A stretch of DNA of 64,000 nt from Solirubrobacter taibaiensis (GCA_027587225.1 JAPDDQ010000029.1:1-64000), one strand, 5' to 3'. Shown: positions 7,340-16,383, counted from the first letter of the stretch. Notes: generated from the letters alone by a model not told the origin. Numbers and translations are program-made.

Positions 7340-8710
7340 GTGGATGCGCCGGCGCCGCTCTCGCAGTCCCGCGTCTGGGAGCTGCAGCGCGCGTTCTACG
7401 AGGACAACGCGAGCGAGGCGTTCGCCGAGATCCCGCACCAGATCGTCGACAACCCGTTCGTGGCCGCGGCGTTCGCGCGGGTGGTCGTCGGCTACCTGCG
7501 GGACGTCGCGCGTGGCGGGCTGGACCTGGACGAGCCGCTCTACATCGTCGAACTCGGCGCCGGCCCGGGTCGCTTCGCGCACGGGTTCATGCGTGAGCTC
7601 GGCGCGTTCGTCGAAGCGCTCCCGTTCGCGCTGCCGCCGATCCGATACCTGCTTACCGACCTCGGCGAGCGCACCGTGCGGCAGTGGGCGAGCAACCCCG
7701 CGCTGGCCGACGGACGGTTCGAGTTCGCGCGCTTCGACGTGGCGGGGGAGGAGGGGTTGGAGCTCGGTCGCGTCGCCAACCCGCTCGTCGTGATCGCCAA
7801 CTACGTCTTCGACAGCATCCCCGCGGACGCGTTCGCGATCTCGGGCGGTGGGGTGCAGGAGTGCCTCGTGTCGGTCGAGGGCACCGACGTCGCGTCGATG
7901 CGGCCCGTGTTCTCACGCGGCCCGGCGCGGTCGTATGACGACCCCGACCTCGACGCCCTGCTCGAGCACTACCGCACGCAACTGGACGGCACCGTGATCA
8001 CGCTCCCGCACGTCGCGATCGGGTGCGTGCGGCGGCTGCGCGAGCTGGCCGGCGACCGGTTGCTCCTGCTCGCCGCCGACAAGACCCACAGCACCGAAGC
8101 GTCCCTCGCGCAGCGCTCCGAACCCGAGCTCAGCGTCCACGGCGGCAGCTTCTCGCTGATGGTCAACTTCCACGCCCTTGCCTGGTACGCCGAACGCCAC
8201 GGCGGCGCGGCGCTCCACGGCGGCGACCGCCACATGGCCCTCGACGTCGTCGCGCTCCTGTTCGGCTCCCCGCCGGGCGGCCACGCCGAGACCCGCCTCG
8301 CTTACACCGACACCCTCGACCGCTTCGGCCCCGAGGACCTCTCGTTCCTCGCCGAAGGCATCGAGCGCGTCGCGCCGCAGCTCTCGCTCGCGGAGCTCGT
8401 CGCGCTCCTGCGCCTGAGCGGCTGGGACGCGTTCACGTTGCTCGGCGTCGCCGGCCAGCTGCGCGAACAGGCCGCGGAAGCCGACCCCGCCGCGCAAGAC
8501 GGCCTCCGCGAAGCGCTCTTGAAGACCTACGAGCGCCACTTCCCCGTCCCGGGCGAGGCCGACCTGCCGTTCACGATCGGCGTCCTGCTGTTCGAGCTCG
8601 AGGACTACGAGGAAGCGATCGAGTTCTTCGAAGCCTCGCTCGAGCAACACGGCCCGGACGAGGCCACGGAACGCAACATCGACATCTGCGAGTCCCAGCT
8701 ACGGCGCTAG
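7340..8710 (+). CDS. SAM-dependent methyltransferase-like protein with C-terminal TPR
   Basis: A 456-residue protein starting at GTG 7340, only 5 bp after the reductase stop. LYIVELGAGPGRFAHGFMREL is a glycine-rich SAM-binding motif I, and ANYVFDSIPADAF resembles motif IV of methyltransferases. The C-terminal 50 residues (PFTIGVLLFELEDYEEAIEFFEASLE) form tetratricopeptide-type helices. The fold suggests relation to the MidA/DUF185 class, but I cannot assign a substrate. It ends 4 bp inside the tail of the convergent aminotransferase gene. It may be an operon member by position only. Confidence 0.7.
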   Translation: MDAPAPLSQSRVWELQRAFYEDNASEAFAEIPHQIVDNPFVAAAFARVVVGYLRDVARGGLDLDEPLYIVELGAGPGRFAHGFMRELGAFVEALPFALPPIRYLLTDLGERTVRQWASNPALADGRFEFARFDVAGEEGLELGRVANPLVVIANYVFDSIPADAFAISGGGVQECLVSVEGTDVASMRPVFSRGPARSYDDPDLDALLEHYRTQLDGTVITLPHVAIGCVRRLRELAGDRLLLLAADKTHSTEASLAQRSEPELSVHGGSFSLMVNFHALAWYAERHGGAALHGGDRHMALDVVALLFGSPPGGHAETRLAYTDTLDRFGPEDLSFLAEGIERVAPQLSLAELVALLRLSGWDAFTLLGVAGQLREQAAEADPAAQDGLREALLKTYERHFPVPGEADLPFTIGVLLFELEDYEEAIEFFEASLEQHGPDEATERNIDICESQLRR

Positions 8711-10032
8711 ACGAAGCGGGGCGCGACCTCCGCGATCGCCTGGTCGAGGATCTCGACGCCGAGGCGCAGTTGCTCGTCCGGCGTCGTCAAAGCCGGGGCG
8801 ATGCGGAACGTGCCGCTCATCGACGGCAGGTTGACGATGTTCATGTGCAGCCCGAGCTCGAGGCAGCGCGCGGTGATGGCCGAGCCCAGCTCCGGTGAGC
8901 TCTGCTTGGTCTCCCGGTCGAGCACGATCTCCAGGCCCTGCATGAGCCCGCGCCCGCGCACGTCGCCGACCACCGCGTGGCGCTCCTGCAGCTCGAGCAG
9001 GCCGTTGTGCAGGATCTCGCCCTTGGCGGTGACGCCCGCGCCGACGCCGTCCTCGAGCACGTCGAGCACGGTGTTGCCGACGGAGGCCACGAGCGGGTCG
9101 TTGAGGTGGGTCGTGAAGAAGAGGTAGTCGCGCTCGTAGGCGCGCGCCTCGATCTCGTCGGTCGTGACGACCGCGGCCAGCGCCAGGCCGGCGCCGAGGG
9201 TCTTGGACATCGTGATGATGTCGGGGACGACGCCGTCGCGGGTGAAGCCGTAGCGGTCGCCGGTGCGGTACAGCGCGGTCTGGGCCTCGTCGAAGATCAG
9301 CAGCATCCCGCGCGCGTCGCAGTGCTCGCGCAGGCGGGCGAGGTAGCCCGGGGGCGGGACGAGGACGCCGCCGCTGGACAGGATCGGCTCGACGATGCAG
9401 GCCGCGAGCGCGCCCGTGGACTGGGCGTCGATGAGCTGGAAGCCGAGGTCGAGCTGGCGGCGCCAGTCGAGTTCGCCGTCGGGCGTCGCGATGTCGGGGC
9501 GGTACGTGTCCGGCGTCGGCAGCACGAAGTTGCCCGGGCCGGCCGGGCCGTAGCCCTTGCGGCCGGCGCTGTACGTGGCGCTTGCGGAGCCGTGCGTCAT
9601 CCCGTGCCAGGAGCGCGAGAAGGCGACGACCTCATGGCCGCCGGTGACCAGCTTCGCGAGCCGGAGCGCGGCTTCGTTGGACTCCGAGCCCGTCGTGAGC
9701 AGCTGCGCCTTGTTCAGCGGGTCCGGAAGGCTTTCCGCGAGGCGCCGGGAGAGGTCGACGACCGGGCGCGAGAGCATGCCGCTGAAGAGATGGACCAGGT
9801 TGCCGGCGGCCTCACGGATGGTGGCCGTGATCGCCGGGTGCGAGTGACCTAGGATCGCGCTCATCTGCCCGGAGGTGAAGTCGATCAGTTCGCGCCCGTC
9901 GCTCGTGTAGAGCAGGCTGCCCTCGGCGCGCTCGACGAGGGTCGGTACCCACGACGGCGCGGACCGGATGACATGGCGGTCCACATCGGACCAGAACGCC
10001 GGGTCCAGCCCGGTCTCGGCAAGCACGCTCAT
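8707..10032 (-). CDS. class III PLP-dependent aminotransferase
   Basis: A 441-residue aspartate-aminotransferase-fold enzyme. LLTTGSESNEAALRLAK binds the PLP phosphate, LLIFDEAQTALYRTGDRYGF holds the Asp that contacts the pyridine nitrogen, and DIITMSKTLGAG carries the PLP lysine (about residue 275). SSGGVLVPPPGYLARLREHC is typical of class III (omega-amino, 4-aminobutyrate, 2,2-dialkylglycine) enzymes. The exact substrate is unknown. I chose the ATG at 10032 because TACCTT lies 7 nt upstream. It diverges from a LysR gene, the likely regulator. Confidence 0.88.
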   Translation of the reverse strand: MSVLAETGLDPAFWSDVDRHVIRSAPSWVPTLVERAEGSLLYTSDGRELIDFTSGQMSAILGHSHPAITATIREAAGNLVHLFSGMLSRPVVDLSRRLAESLPDPLNKAQLLTTGSESNEAALRLAKLVTGGHEVVAFSRSWHGMTHGSASATYSAGRKGYGPAGPGNFVLPTPDTYRPDIATPDGELDWRRQLDLGFQLIDAQSTGALAACIVEPILSSGGVLVPPPGYLARLREHCDARGMLLIFDEAQTALYRTGDRYGFTRDGVVPDIITMSKTLGAGLALAAVVTTDEIEARAYERDYLFFTTHLNDPLVASVGNTVLDVLEDGVGAGVTAKGEILHNGLLELQERHAVVGDVRGRGLMQGLEIVLDRETKQSSPELGSAITARCLELGLHMNIVNLPSMSGTFRIAPALTTPDEQLRLGVEILDQAIAEVAPRFV

Positions 10033-10039
10033 GTCATCG

Positions 10040-10045
10040 AAGGTA
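10040..10045 (-). promoter_or_regulatory. -10 hexamer TACCTT (leaderless, aminotransferase)
   Basis: TACCTT on the minus strand ends 7 nt before the ATG at 10032. Confidence 0.5.
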
Positions 10046-10070
10046 ACTCGCGCAACCGTGAAGGTCCAGC

Positions 10071-10109
10071 GACATTTTCTGCGCTGGCTGTACAGTTCGC
10101 CTGAACAGT
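10071..10109. promoter_or_regulatory. two dyads in the aminotransferase/LysR divergent region
   Basis: An inverted repeat ccagcg...cgctgg spans about 10071-10088, and an imperfect dyad acagttc-gcct-gaacagt spans 10092-10109 and overlaps the LysR GTG start. Such sites are expected for a LysR regulator controlling a divergent target and itself; neither is proven. Confidence 0.45.
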
Positions 10110-11028
10110 GCTCGATCCACGCCGCCTCCGCCTGCTGATCCAGCTCCAGAGCCTCGGGACGGTCCGGGCCGTGGCGCAGGCTGCAGCGTTGAGCCCGTCC
10201 GCGGTCTCCCAGCAACTCGCCGCCCTCGAGCGCGAGAGCGGGACCGCCCTGATCGAGCGTCACGGCCGGTCGGTCGCGCTCACCGACGCGGGCGTCGCGC
10301 TCGCCGGCCACGCACGCGTGATCCTCGAGCGCATCGACGTGGCCGAGGAGGCGCTGCGCGCGCTCAAGGACGCGCCGGAGGGGACGGTGCGCGTGTCCGC
10401 GTTCACCAGCGCGATGCGCGCGTTCGTGATCGACGCCGCGGCCGAGGTCGCCCGGCAGCACCCCGGGATCGCCGTGCAGCTCGCGGAGCTCGAGCCCGCC
10501 GAGAACGTCCCGGCGCTCGAGCGCGGCGACGTGGACCTCGCGATCGTGGCCGACTTCGGCGACGGCTCGCTCCCGCCGACGCCGCACCTGCGCTCGGTCC
10601 CGCTCACCCGGGATGAGCTGCTCGTCGTGCTCGCGCCGGACGCACAATTCACCGGCCTCGCCGACCTGCACGACGCGAACTGGCTCCTCGACGGCACCGA
10701 GCTCGAACAGCACGTGATCCGCCGCTGCCGCCGCGCCGGTTTCGAGCCGCGCTTCGCGGGCCGGCTCTTCAGCCACGAAGCGCTGCTCTACGCCGTCCAG
10801 CGGGGCCTCGGCGTGACCATCCTGCCGTCGTTCGTGGCCGCCCCGCCCGGCACCGTCCAGCTGCGCCCACTCGATCCACCGGCGTACCGCGAGCTGCTGG
10901 TGCTCCACCGCGAGGAGGCGCTGACCCGGCGCTCCGTCGCGCTCGCGCTGGACGTGCTCATCCGGTCAGCAAACGAACTCGATCGCGTTACGGAACCCCC
11001 GCGAGAGGCGACTCCTACGCCGGGTTGA
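10108..11028 (+). CDS. LysR-family transcriptional regulator
   Basis: A 306-residue protein with an N-terminal winged helix (LGTVRAVAQAAALSPSAVSQQLAALERESG, then LTDAG) and a periplasmic-binding-like effector domain from about residue 90. It starts at GTG 10108, 75 bp from the divergent aminotransferase start, the standard LysR target arrangement. Its stop overlaps the TTG start of the GGDEF-EAL gene (TTGA), so the two may be co-transcribed. The effector is unknown. Confidence 0.88.
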   Translation: MLDPRRLRLLIQLQSLGTVRAVAQAAALSPSAVSQQLAALERESGTALIERHGRSVALTDAGVALAGHARVILERIDVAEEALRALKDAPEGTVRVSAFTSAMRAFVIDAAAEVARQHPGIAVQLAELEPAENVPALERGDVDLAIVADFGDGSLPPTPHLRSVPLTRDELLVVLAPDAQFTGLADLHDANWLLDGTELEQHVIRRCRRAGFEPRFAGRLFSHEALLYAVQRGLGVTILPSFVAAPPGTVQLRPLDPPAYRELLVLHREEALTRRSVALALDVLIRSANELDRVTEPPREATPTPG

Positions 11029-13106
11029 ACATCGACTACGCCGCACTGTTCTCGGCCGTCCCGTCACCGTGCCTGATCGTCACGGCGGACTTGGAGATCT
11101 GCGACGTCAACCAGGCGTATCTCGACGCGGCCCACCGGCGACGCGAGGACCTGATCGGGCGCCGGCTGTTCGACGCGTTCCCGGACAACCCGGACGACCC
11201 GCGGGCCGACGGCGCGCGCAACGTGCGCGCCTCGCTCGAGCGCGCCCTGCGGACCGGCTGCCCGGACACGCTGGCCGTGCAGCAGTACGACATCGCCGTC
11301 GGGGACGTGTTCGAGGAGCGCTGGTGGAGCGTCGTCAATACGCCGGTGAAGGACGCCGACGGCCGCGTCACGCTGCTCATGCAGACCGTCGAGGACGTCA
11401 CCCACGCCCAGCAGGCCGCGCTCGCGCTCGAGCGCAGCGAACGACGGTTCCGCTCCTTCGTGGAACACGCCGCGGACGCGATCATCGTGCTCGGCCTCGA
11501 AGGCGACGTGATCTACGCCAGCCCGGCGACGAGCGTGATCACCGGGCGGCCGGTCGGCGCAGGGCTGCGCTGGAGCGAGATCGTGCACCCCGACGACGTC
11601 GGCGCAGCGCTGCGCCTGGTGGGAGCGGCGGAGGCCGGCAGCGGCGAGGCGGCGTGCGGGCGCCTGCGCGTGCTCGGCGCGGACGGGACGCTGCGGTACG
11701 TCGACGTGCGCGTGACCGACCATCGCGACGACGTCGCCATCTGCGGCCTGGTGCTGAACGTGCGCGACGTGACGGAGGAGCAGCAGGCGGAGCGCACGCT
11801 GCAACGCCAGGCGCTCGAAGACGCGCTGACGGCCACCCCGAACCGTCGCTGGTTCCTCGAAGCGGCCAAGCACGCCAGCGCGCGGGCGCTGCGCAACGGC
11901 ACCCCGCTCGGCGTCGTGCTGGTCGACGTCGACCGCTTCAAGCTCATCAACGACACGATGGGGCATCCCGCCGGCGATCAGCTGCTGATCCAGCTCACCC
12001 GGCGGATGGCGGGCGCGCTGCGGCCGAGCGACACGGTCGCGCGGCTCGGCGGCGACGAGTTCGCGATCTTGAGCGAGGATCTGCGCTCGGAGCACGACGC
12101 GTGGCAGATCGCCCAGCGCGTCGCCGAGGCCGCCACCGGGCTATACGACGTCGGGCCGGGCCTGGAAGCGCGCGTCACGCTCTCGATCGGCCTCTGCACC
12201 GACGACGGCAGTGCCGACGCCGACACGCTGCTCGCGCACGCCGACGCCGCCCTGTACAAGGCCAAGCGCGAAGGCCGCAACCGGATCGAGGTCTTCGACC
12301 CCGAGCTGCGGCGCGCGCTCGTGCACCGCGTGCGGGTGGAGCACGAGCTGCACCGCGCGCTGCGCGACGACGAATTCGTCCTGCACTGGCAGCCGATCAT
12401 CCGCACGCGGGACGAGACCATCGTCGGCGCGGAGGCGCTGCTGCGCTGGCAGCACCCTGAGCGCGGCCTGCTCGCGCCCGCCGCCTTCCTCCCGATCGCG
12501 GAGGAGGCCGGGCTGATGCACACCATCGGCGCCTGGGCGATCGACCGCGCACTCGCCCAGGCTGTCCGCTGGCAGCAGATGGAGGAACGTCCGCGCGTGT
12601 TCGTCAACCTCGCCGCCGAGCAGCTCCGCGTGCCGTCACTCCCGGATGAGGTCGCCCAGCTCGCGCTGCGCTACGCCGTGCCCCCTGAGGACATCTGCTT
12701 CGAGGTGAGCGAGCGGAGCCTCGACGCCGACCTCGCGGCCCTACGCGAGCAGCTGCTCCTGCTGCGCGGCTACGGCTTCGGCCTCGCCCTCGACGACTTC
12801 GGCGCCGGCAACACCGCGCTCGCGTGGCTGCAGCAGCTCCCGCTCGACGTGCTCAAGCTGGACCGACGCTTCACCGCGACCGTCGAGGACCCGACCGCCC
12901 AGGCGATCATCCGCGCGATCGTCGATCTCGGTCCGGCCCTGGGCGTGACCACGGTCGCGGAGGGCGTCGAGTCGCCATCACAGCTCGCGACGTTGCGGCG
13001 CCTCGGCTGCGACTTCGCGCAGGGCTACGAGATCGCCGAGCCGCAGTCGGCACGGCGTGTCTCGCAGCGGTTCCGGCGCCGCGTCTCGGCCGAACTGCAG
13101 CCGTGA
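11025..13106 (+). CDS. PAS-PAS-GGDEF-EAL cyclic-di-GMP turnover protein
   Basis: A 693-residue cytoplasmic sensor. PAS domains lie at about 5-125 and 138-250, each ending in an EDVT/RDVT motif. The GGDEF domain (about 260-415) has an intact RLGGDEFAIL catalytic loop near residue 343. The EAL domain (about 435-690) has EALLRW near 469, EVSERS, LDDFGAGNT, LKLDRRF and VAEGVE, so most metal and c-di-GMP contacts are present; the usual E-x-T-E loop reads E-V-S-E. No membrane segment is visible. It can therefore both make and break c-di-GMP in principle. The TTG start overlaps the LysR stop (TTGA). The small membrane protein gene overlaps its stop by 4 bp. Confidence 0.92.
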   Translation: MNIDYAALFSAVPSPCLIVTADLEICDVNQAYLDAAHRRREDLIGRRLFDAFPDNPDDPRADGARNVRASLERALRTGCPDTLAVQQYDIAVGDVFEERWWSVVNTPVKDADGRVTLLMQTVEDVTHAQQAALALERSERRFRSFVEHAADAIIVLGLEGDVIYASPATSVITGRPVGAGLRWSEIVHPDDVGAALRLVGAAEAGSGEAACGRLRVLGADGTLRYVDVRVTDHRDDVAICGLVLNVRDVTEEQQAERTLQRQALEDALTATPNRRWFLEAAKHASARALRNGTPLGVVLVDVDRFKLINDTMGHPAGDQLLIQLTRRMAGALRPSDTVARLGGDEFAILSEDLRSEHDAWQIAQRVAEAATGLYDVGPGLEARVTLSIGLCTDDGSADADTLLAHADAALYKAKREGRNRIEVFDPELRRALVHRVRVEHELHRALRDDEFVLHWQPIIRTRDETIVGAEALLRWQHPERGLLAPAAFLPIAEEAGLMHTIGAWAIDRALAQAVRWQQMEERPRVFVNLAAEQLRVPSLPDEVAQLALRYAVPPEDICFEVSERSLDADLAALREQLLLLRGYGFGLALDDFGAGNTALAWLQQLPLDVLKLDRRFTATVEDPTAQAIIRAIVDLGPALGVTTVAEGVESPSQLATLRRLGCDFAQGYEIAEPQSARRVSQRFRRRVSAELQP

Positions 13107-13396
13107 AGACCGGCTCCGACTGGATCGAAGTGGTGCGGCGCGTGGCCACGGTGCTCGGGGGCATCGGTGCCGGGCTCTGGATCGCGCGGATCATCGGTTG
13201 GGTCGCAGATCTGGATGGCACCTCACTCCGTGCGGTCGTCCTCGGGCTGGGCGTACTCGGCGGGCTGGCCGGCTGGGGCGAGGCGAAGCGGCTGCGACCG
13301 ATGGAGTCGCAGGAGCGCCGCGACGCGTTCCTCGGGTGGGCCTTCGTGGGCGCGCTCGTCTTCGTGATCGCGGTCGTGGCGTTGGCCTTCGCGTAG
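13103..13396 (+). CDS. small integral membrane protein
   Basis: A 97-residue protein starting at GTG 13103 (GTGA overlap with the preceding stop). It has three hydrophobic segments: VATVLGGIGAGLWIARIIGWV, AVVLGLGVLGGLAGWG, and LGWAFVGALVFVIAVVALAF near the C-terminus. I do not recognise a family. Translational coupling to the c-di-GMP protein suggests co-expression. Confidence 0.65.
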   Translation: MKTGSDWIEVVRRVATVLGGIGAGLWIARIIGWVADLDGTSLRAVVLGLGVLGGLAGWGEAKRLRPMESQERRDAFLGWAFVGALVFVIAVVALAFA

Positions 13397-13399
13397 AGT
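13394..13399 (+). promoter_or_regulatory. -10 hexamer TAGAGT (leaderless, secreted propeller gene)
   Basis: TAGAGT overlaps the stop of the upstream membrane-protein gene and ends 7 nt before the GTG at 13407. Confidence 0.45.
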
Positions 13400-13406
13400 C
13401 ACCACC

Positions 13407-14420
13407 GTGCGGCGCGTGCTGATGCTCGTGTTGACGGTCCTGGTGCTCGCACCTCCGGCCGCGCGGGCGCAGCAGCCGCTCGGGGTGGTCGACCACACGC
13501 TCGCGCGCTTTGACCGCGACACGCTCCAGCCCGTCGGGCCGGTGATCGAGGCGGGTGAGACCCACAGCATGCCGGTGATGGCGCCGGGCGGCGGGCGGTT
13601 CGCGCTCGGCGTGTCGTCGTCGGGGGAGCCCGGTATCCCCGAGACCGGTCGGGGTCGCGTCGGGCTCTGGGTGGTGGACGCGGGCGCGATGCGGATCGAG
13701 CGCCAGATCCGCACCGGGATCGCGGCCGAGTCGGTCGTGTTCCCCGGGAAGGTCGCCGCGGTGCTGCAGGACGGGGCGCTCGTGGTCGTCGATCCCCAGA
13801 ACGGGCGGATCGTCAGCCGGCGGCAGGTCGGGTTCTCGTTCGGCACGCCGCAGGGCGTCCACGCGAGTGGGCGCGGCGTGATCGTCAATGAGATCCGGCG
13901 TGGGCGTGGGGTGGAGGTCGTGGTCGTGTCCGCTTCGGGCGCCGTGCGGACGGCGTTCGCGCGGATGCCCGGTGTGGAACGCATCGTCGGCCTGGCGAGC
14001 GATGGCACGCGGGCGTACATCGTCGGCAACCGGCGGATCGCGGTGCTCGATCCGCGGACGATGCGGGTCAGGACCCGTCGCTTCGACGGCAACGCCCGTT
14101 CCGCTGTGGTCGCCGGTGGCTCGCTCGCCGTCGCCGGTCCGGGCGGGCTCCGCATGTACGACGTCGCGAACTGGCGGCTGCTCGCTCGCGACAACCGCAG
14201 CGCCTTCGTCTACGCCTCCGGGAACACAGTCGTCGCGAGCGGCGAGGGGCGGATCACCACGCGCGACAGTGCCTCGGGGCGCGTGCTGTGGCGGGCCTCA
14301 GGCAGCGTGGGCGCGGTCGCCGCCGGCCGGGTGTACGCCCAGCCGGCCGTCCTCGACGCGGCGACCGGCGCGCGCGTGGGCACGCATCCGGTGCCGAACA
14401 CGCTGCTCCGCCTCCTGTAG
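13407..14420 (+). CDS. secreted beta-propeller-like protein
   Basis: A 337-residue protein. The first 21 residues (MRRVLMLVLTVLVLAPPAARA) form a signal peptide with an A-R-A cleavage site. The rest consists of repeated strands of the type VVDPQNGRIVSRRQV and AVLDPRTMRVRTRRF, as in WD40-like or PQQ-like propellers. No catalytic motif is visible. Related architecture occurs at 27614-28588 and 59364-61310, suggesting a lineage-expanded group of exported propellers. The function is unknown. Confidence 0.72.
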   Translation: MRRVLMLVLTVLVLAPPAARAQQPLGVVDHTLARFDRDTLQPVGPVIEAGETHSMPVMAPGGGRFALGVSSSGEPGIPETGRGRVGLWVVDAGAMRIERQIRTGIAAESVVFPGKVAAVLQDGALVVVDPQNGRIVSRRQVGFSFGTPQGVHASGRGVIVNEIRRGRGVEVVVVSASGAVRTAFARMPGVERIVGLASDGTRAYIVGNRRIAVLDPRTMRVRTRRFDGNARSAVVAGGSLAVAGPGGLRMYDVANWRLLARDNRSAFVYASGNTVVASGEGRITTRDSASGRVLWRASGSVGAVAAGRVYAQPAVLDAATGARVGTHPVPNTLLRLL

Positions 14421-14477
14421 CGATGATTTCGCGGGCGCGCCACGGTCAGCACCGGTAACCGACAGAGAGGAGCCACC

Positions 14478-14819
14478 ATGCCCTGGTTCGTGACGATCGG
14501 CTACGGAGACGCCGCCGGCTATGAGCAGACCGACTCGGCCGTGCTCGACAAGGCCCACGCCGCGGATGCGCGACTCGGGGCCACGGGTGCGGTGATGGGG
14601 ATCGCCGGAACGCCCATCCAGGTGCGCAACCACGACGGCGCCAAGGTCGAGATCACCCAAGGCGCGTACCTGCGCTCGGAGTTGCCGATCGCCGGCCTCT
14701 CGGTCTTCGAGGCGACGGACCTCGAGCACGCGACGCGCCTGATCTCCGACTCGCCCTGCGCGGTCGCGCAGGGCGTGATCGAGGTGTGGCCCCTGGTCGA
14801 TTCGATCGATCAGCGTTAG
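14478..14819 (+). CDS. YCII-related (YciI-like) protein
   Basis: A 113-residue protein with a strong ribosome site (GAGAGGAG) 7 nt before the ATG. The ferredoxin-like alpha-beta pattern, AHAADARLGATGAVMGIAG, the TQGAYLRSELPIAGLSVFEATDLEHATRLI segment and GVIEVWPLV match the DGPF/YCII family. Members are small dimers of poorly known function, often next to ECF sigma factors; none is adjacent here. The 3' end overlaps the convergent SpoU gene by 4 bp. Confidence 0.7.
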   Translation: MPWFVTIGYGDAAGYEQTDSAVLDKAHAADARLGATGAVMGIAGTPIQVRNHDGAKVEITQGAYLRSELPIAGLSVFEATDLEHATRLISDSPCAVAQGVIEVWPLVDSIDQR

Positions 14820-15196
14820 GCGAGGCCGGCCAGCCGGTACGCGACGAGGCTGCCCGCGACGGCGACGTTCAGGCTCTGCCCGACGCCGCGCATCGGGAGC
14901 TCCACGCACGTGTCCGCGCAGTCGAGCACGTCCGGCGGGATCCCGTGGCCTTCGTGGCCGAGCGGCACGATCGTCCGTTCCTGCGTGGGGTGGAGCCGGG
15001 AGAGCGGGCGGGCGAGCGTGTCACCGCGAGCGAGTGCGCGGCGGTAGTGCGGCCTGTTCGGCACGGCCATGCATGCGCCGAGCGCATCGCAGGTCCGCAG
15101 CAGCGTGCCGAGGTTGACGTCGTACGCGACCCACAGGGGCGCGATCAGGAGGTGGTAGCCGCAGACTCCAGGCCACTTACCTATAGTGAGCGACAT
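14816..15196 (-). CDS. TrmH/SpoU-family RNA 2'-O-methyltransferase (short)
   Basis: A 126-residue protein. LLIAPLWVAYDVNLGTLLRTCDALG is motif 1 (N...R) of the SPOUT methyltransferases, IVPLGHEGHGIPPDVLD is motif 2, and ELPMRGVGQSLNVAVAGSLVAYRL is motif 3 of the SAM-binding knot. It has the catalytic core only, without a separate RNA-binding N-domain. The ATG at 15196 overlaps the divergent gene's ATG (15195) and lies on top of that gene's -10, so the true start may be internal. The target RNA is unknown. Confidence 0.78.
   Translation of the reverse strand: MSLTIGKWPGVCGYHLLIAPLWVAYDVNLGTLLRTCDALGACMAVPNRPHYRRALARGDTLARPLSRLHPTQERTIVPLGHEGHGIPPDVLDCADTCVELPMRGVGQSLNVAVAGSLVAYRLAGLA
15182..15187 (+). 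promoter_or_regulatory. -10 hexamer TATAGT (leaderless, NADP-binding oxidoreductase)
   Basis: TATAGT ends 7 nt before the ATG at 15195. It lies inside the 5' end of the minus-strand SpoU gene. Confidence 0.55.
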
Positions 15197-15896
15197 GAGC
15201 ACCATCGGGTTGATTGGCAGTGGGTTGATCGGTGGCACCGTCGCGCGCCTCGCGGTACAGGCCGGGCACGACGTCGTGCTGAGCAACCGGCGCGGGCCGG
15301 ACACGTTGGCCGACCTCGTCGCCGAGCTCGGCCCCAAAGCTCGGGCCGCCACGCCGGCCGAGGCCGCCGAGGCGGGGGACGTCGTCGTCGTGACGGTCCC
15401 GCTGAAGGCCTACCAGCAGGTCCCGGTCGAACCGTTGCGCGGCAAGACCGTGATCGACACGAACAACTACTACGCGCAGCGGGACGGGGAGATCGCGGAG
15501 CTGGAGGACGAATCGACCACGGTGAGCGAGCTGCTGCAGGCGCACCTGCCGGAGTCGCACGTCGTGAAGGCGTTCAACAACATCAGCTCCGTGCACCTCG
15601 GCGAGTTGCCGCGCCCGAGCGGCGATCCCGAGCGTTCGGTGCTCGCGATCGCCGGCGACGACGACGCGGCGAAGCAGACCGTGACCGCGTTCCTGGACTC
15701 GATCGGCTTCGACGCCCTCGACGCCGGTTCGCTGGCCGAGGGCTGGCGGTTCCAGCGCGACACGCCCGCCTACGGCACGCCGTACCTCGGCGACTCGGGC
15801 GCAGCGCACTTCGGGGTGCCCGGGTCAGGTCGCCCGGTCACCGCGGAGACGCTGCGCCGCGCGCTCGCCGAGGCGGTCCGCTATCGCGACATGTGA
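15195..15896 (+). CDS. NADPH-dependent F420 reductase-like / NAD(P)-binding oxidoreductase
   Basis: A 233-residue protein starting MSTIGLIGSGLIGGTVARLAVQAGHDVVLSNRRGP, a Rossmann GxGxxG motif followed by the S-N-R-R that selects NADP. VVKAFNNISS and the C-terminal GWRFQRDTPAYG segment match the F420-dependent NADP reductase (NPD)/coenzyme F420 oxidoreductase group; members also act as general NADP oxidoreductases. A GTG 9 nt upstream is an alternative start, but the TATAGT position favours the ATG. Confidence 0.78.
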   Translation: MSTIGLIGSGLIGGTVARLAVQAGHDVVLSNRRGPDTLADLVAELGPKARAATPAEAAEAGDVVVVTVPLKAYQQVPVEPLRGKTVIDTNNYYAQRDGEIAELEDESTTVSELLQAHLPESHVVKAFNNISSVHLGELPRPSGDPERSVLAIAGDDDAAKQTVTAFLDSIGFDALDAGSLAEGWRFQRDTPAYGTPYLGDSGAAHFGVPGSGRPVTAETLRRALAEAVRYRDM

Positions 15897-15900
15897 TCGC

Positions 15901-16371
15901 TCAGATGCGCGGACGGCTGCGCTTGCCGCTGCGCATGTCGTCCATCATCCGCTGGATGCGGGCGGCATCGTCGGCTTCGGTGGTGGTGCGCTCGCGCTCC
16001 TTCGTCACCCAGATCTCGTAGGCCGGATGTGCCTCCAGCGCGGCCTGGACGCGCTCGCGGAGATCCACGAAGAGCTCGGCGTACGGCTTCGTCGGATCGG
16101 CCATGAACCATTCCCAGGTGAGCTCTGGGCCGGCTTGGGTGATCACCCGCTCCCAGCCGGTGGAGCCGGAGTCGGCGTCCGGCGCCTGCCACGCCCGCTG
16201 CATGTAGGCGTAGGTCGCTTCAGGGTCATCCGGGGTGCGGAGAATTTCCAGGTTGCGGGCCTGCGGAACGTAGGCGGCACCCCCGGCATTGGTCACACCC
16301 GCCGCTTTCACACGTTGGGGCCAGGCGTTGATGTCGGCCTGAAGCGCACGGAGCATGTCGTCTCGAGTCAC
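15901..16371 (-). CDS. hypothetical protein (156 aa)
   Basis: A soluble, acidic-to-neutral protein with no signal peptide or membrane segment. Trp-rich stretches (NAWPQRV, ELTWEWFMADPTKPY) and a helical Arg-rich C-terminus are visible. I do not recognise the family. I chose the second of two adjacent GTG codons (16371) because TAGGCT lies 6 nt upstream; GTG 16374 is the alternative. It converges with the oxidoreductase at 4 bp distance. Confidence 0.55.
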   Translation of the reverse strand: MTRDDMLRALQADINAWPQRVKAAGVTNAGGAAYVPQARNLEILRTPDDPEATYAYMQRAWQAPDADSGSTGWERVITQAGPELTWEWFMADPTKPYAELFVDLRERVQAALEAHPAYEIWVTKERERTTTEADDAARIQRMMDDMRSGKRSRPRI

Positions 16372-16377
16372 CACCCG

Positions 16378-16383
16378 AGCCTA
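16378..16383 (-). promoter_or_regulatory. -10 hexamer TAGGCT (leaderless, hypothetical gene)
   Basis: TAGGCT on the minus strand ends 6 nt before the GTG at 16371. Confidence 0.45.
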
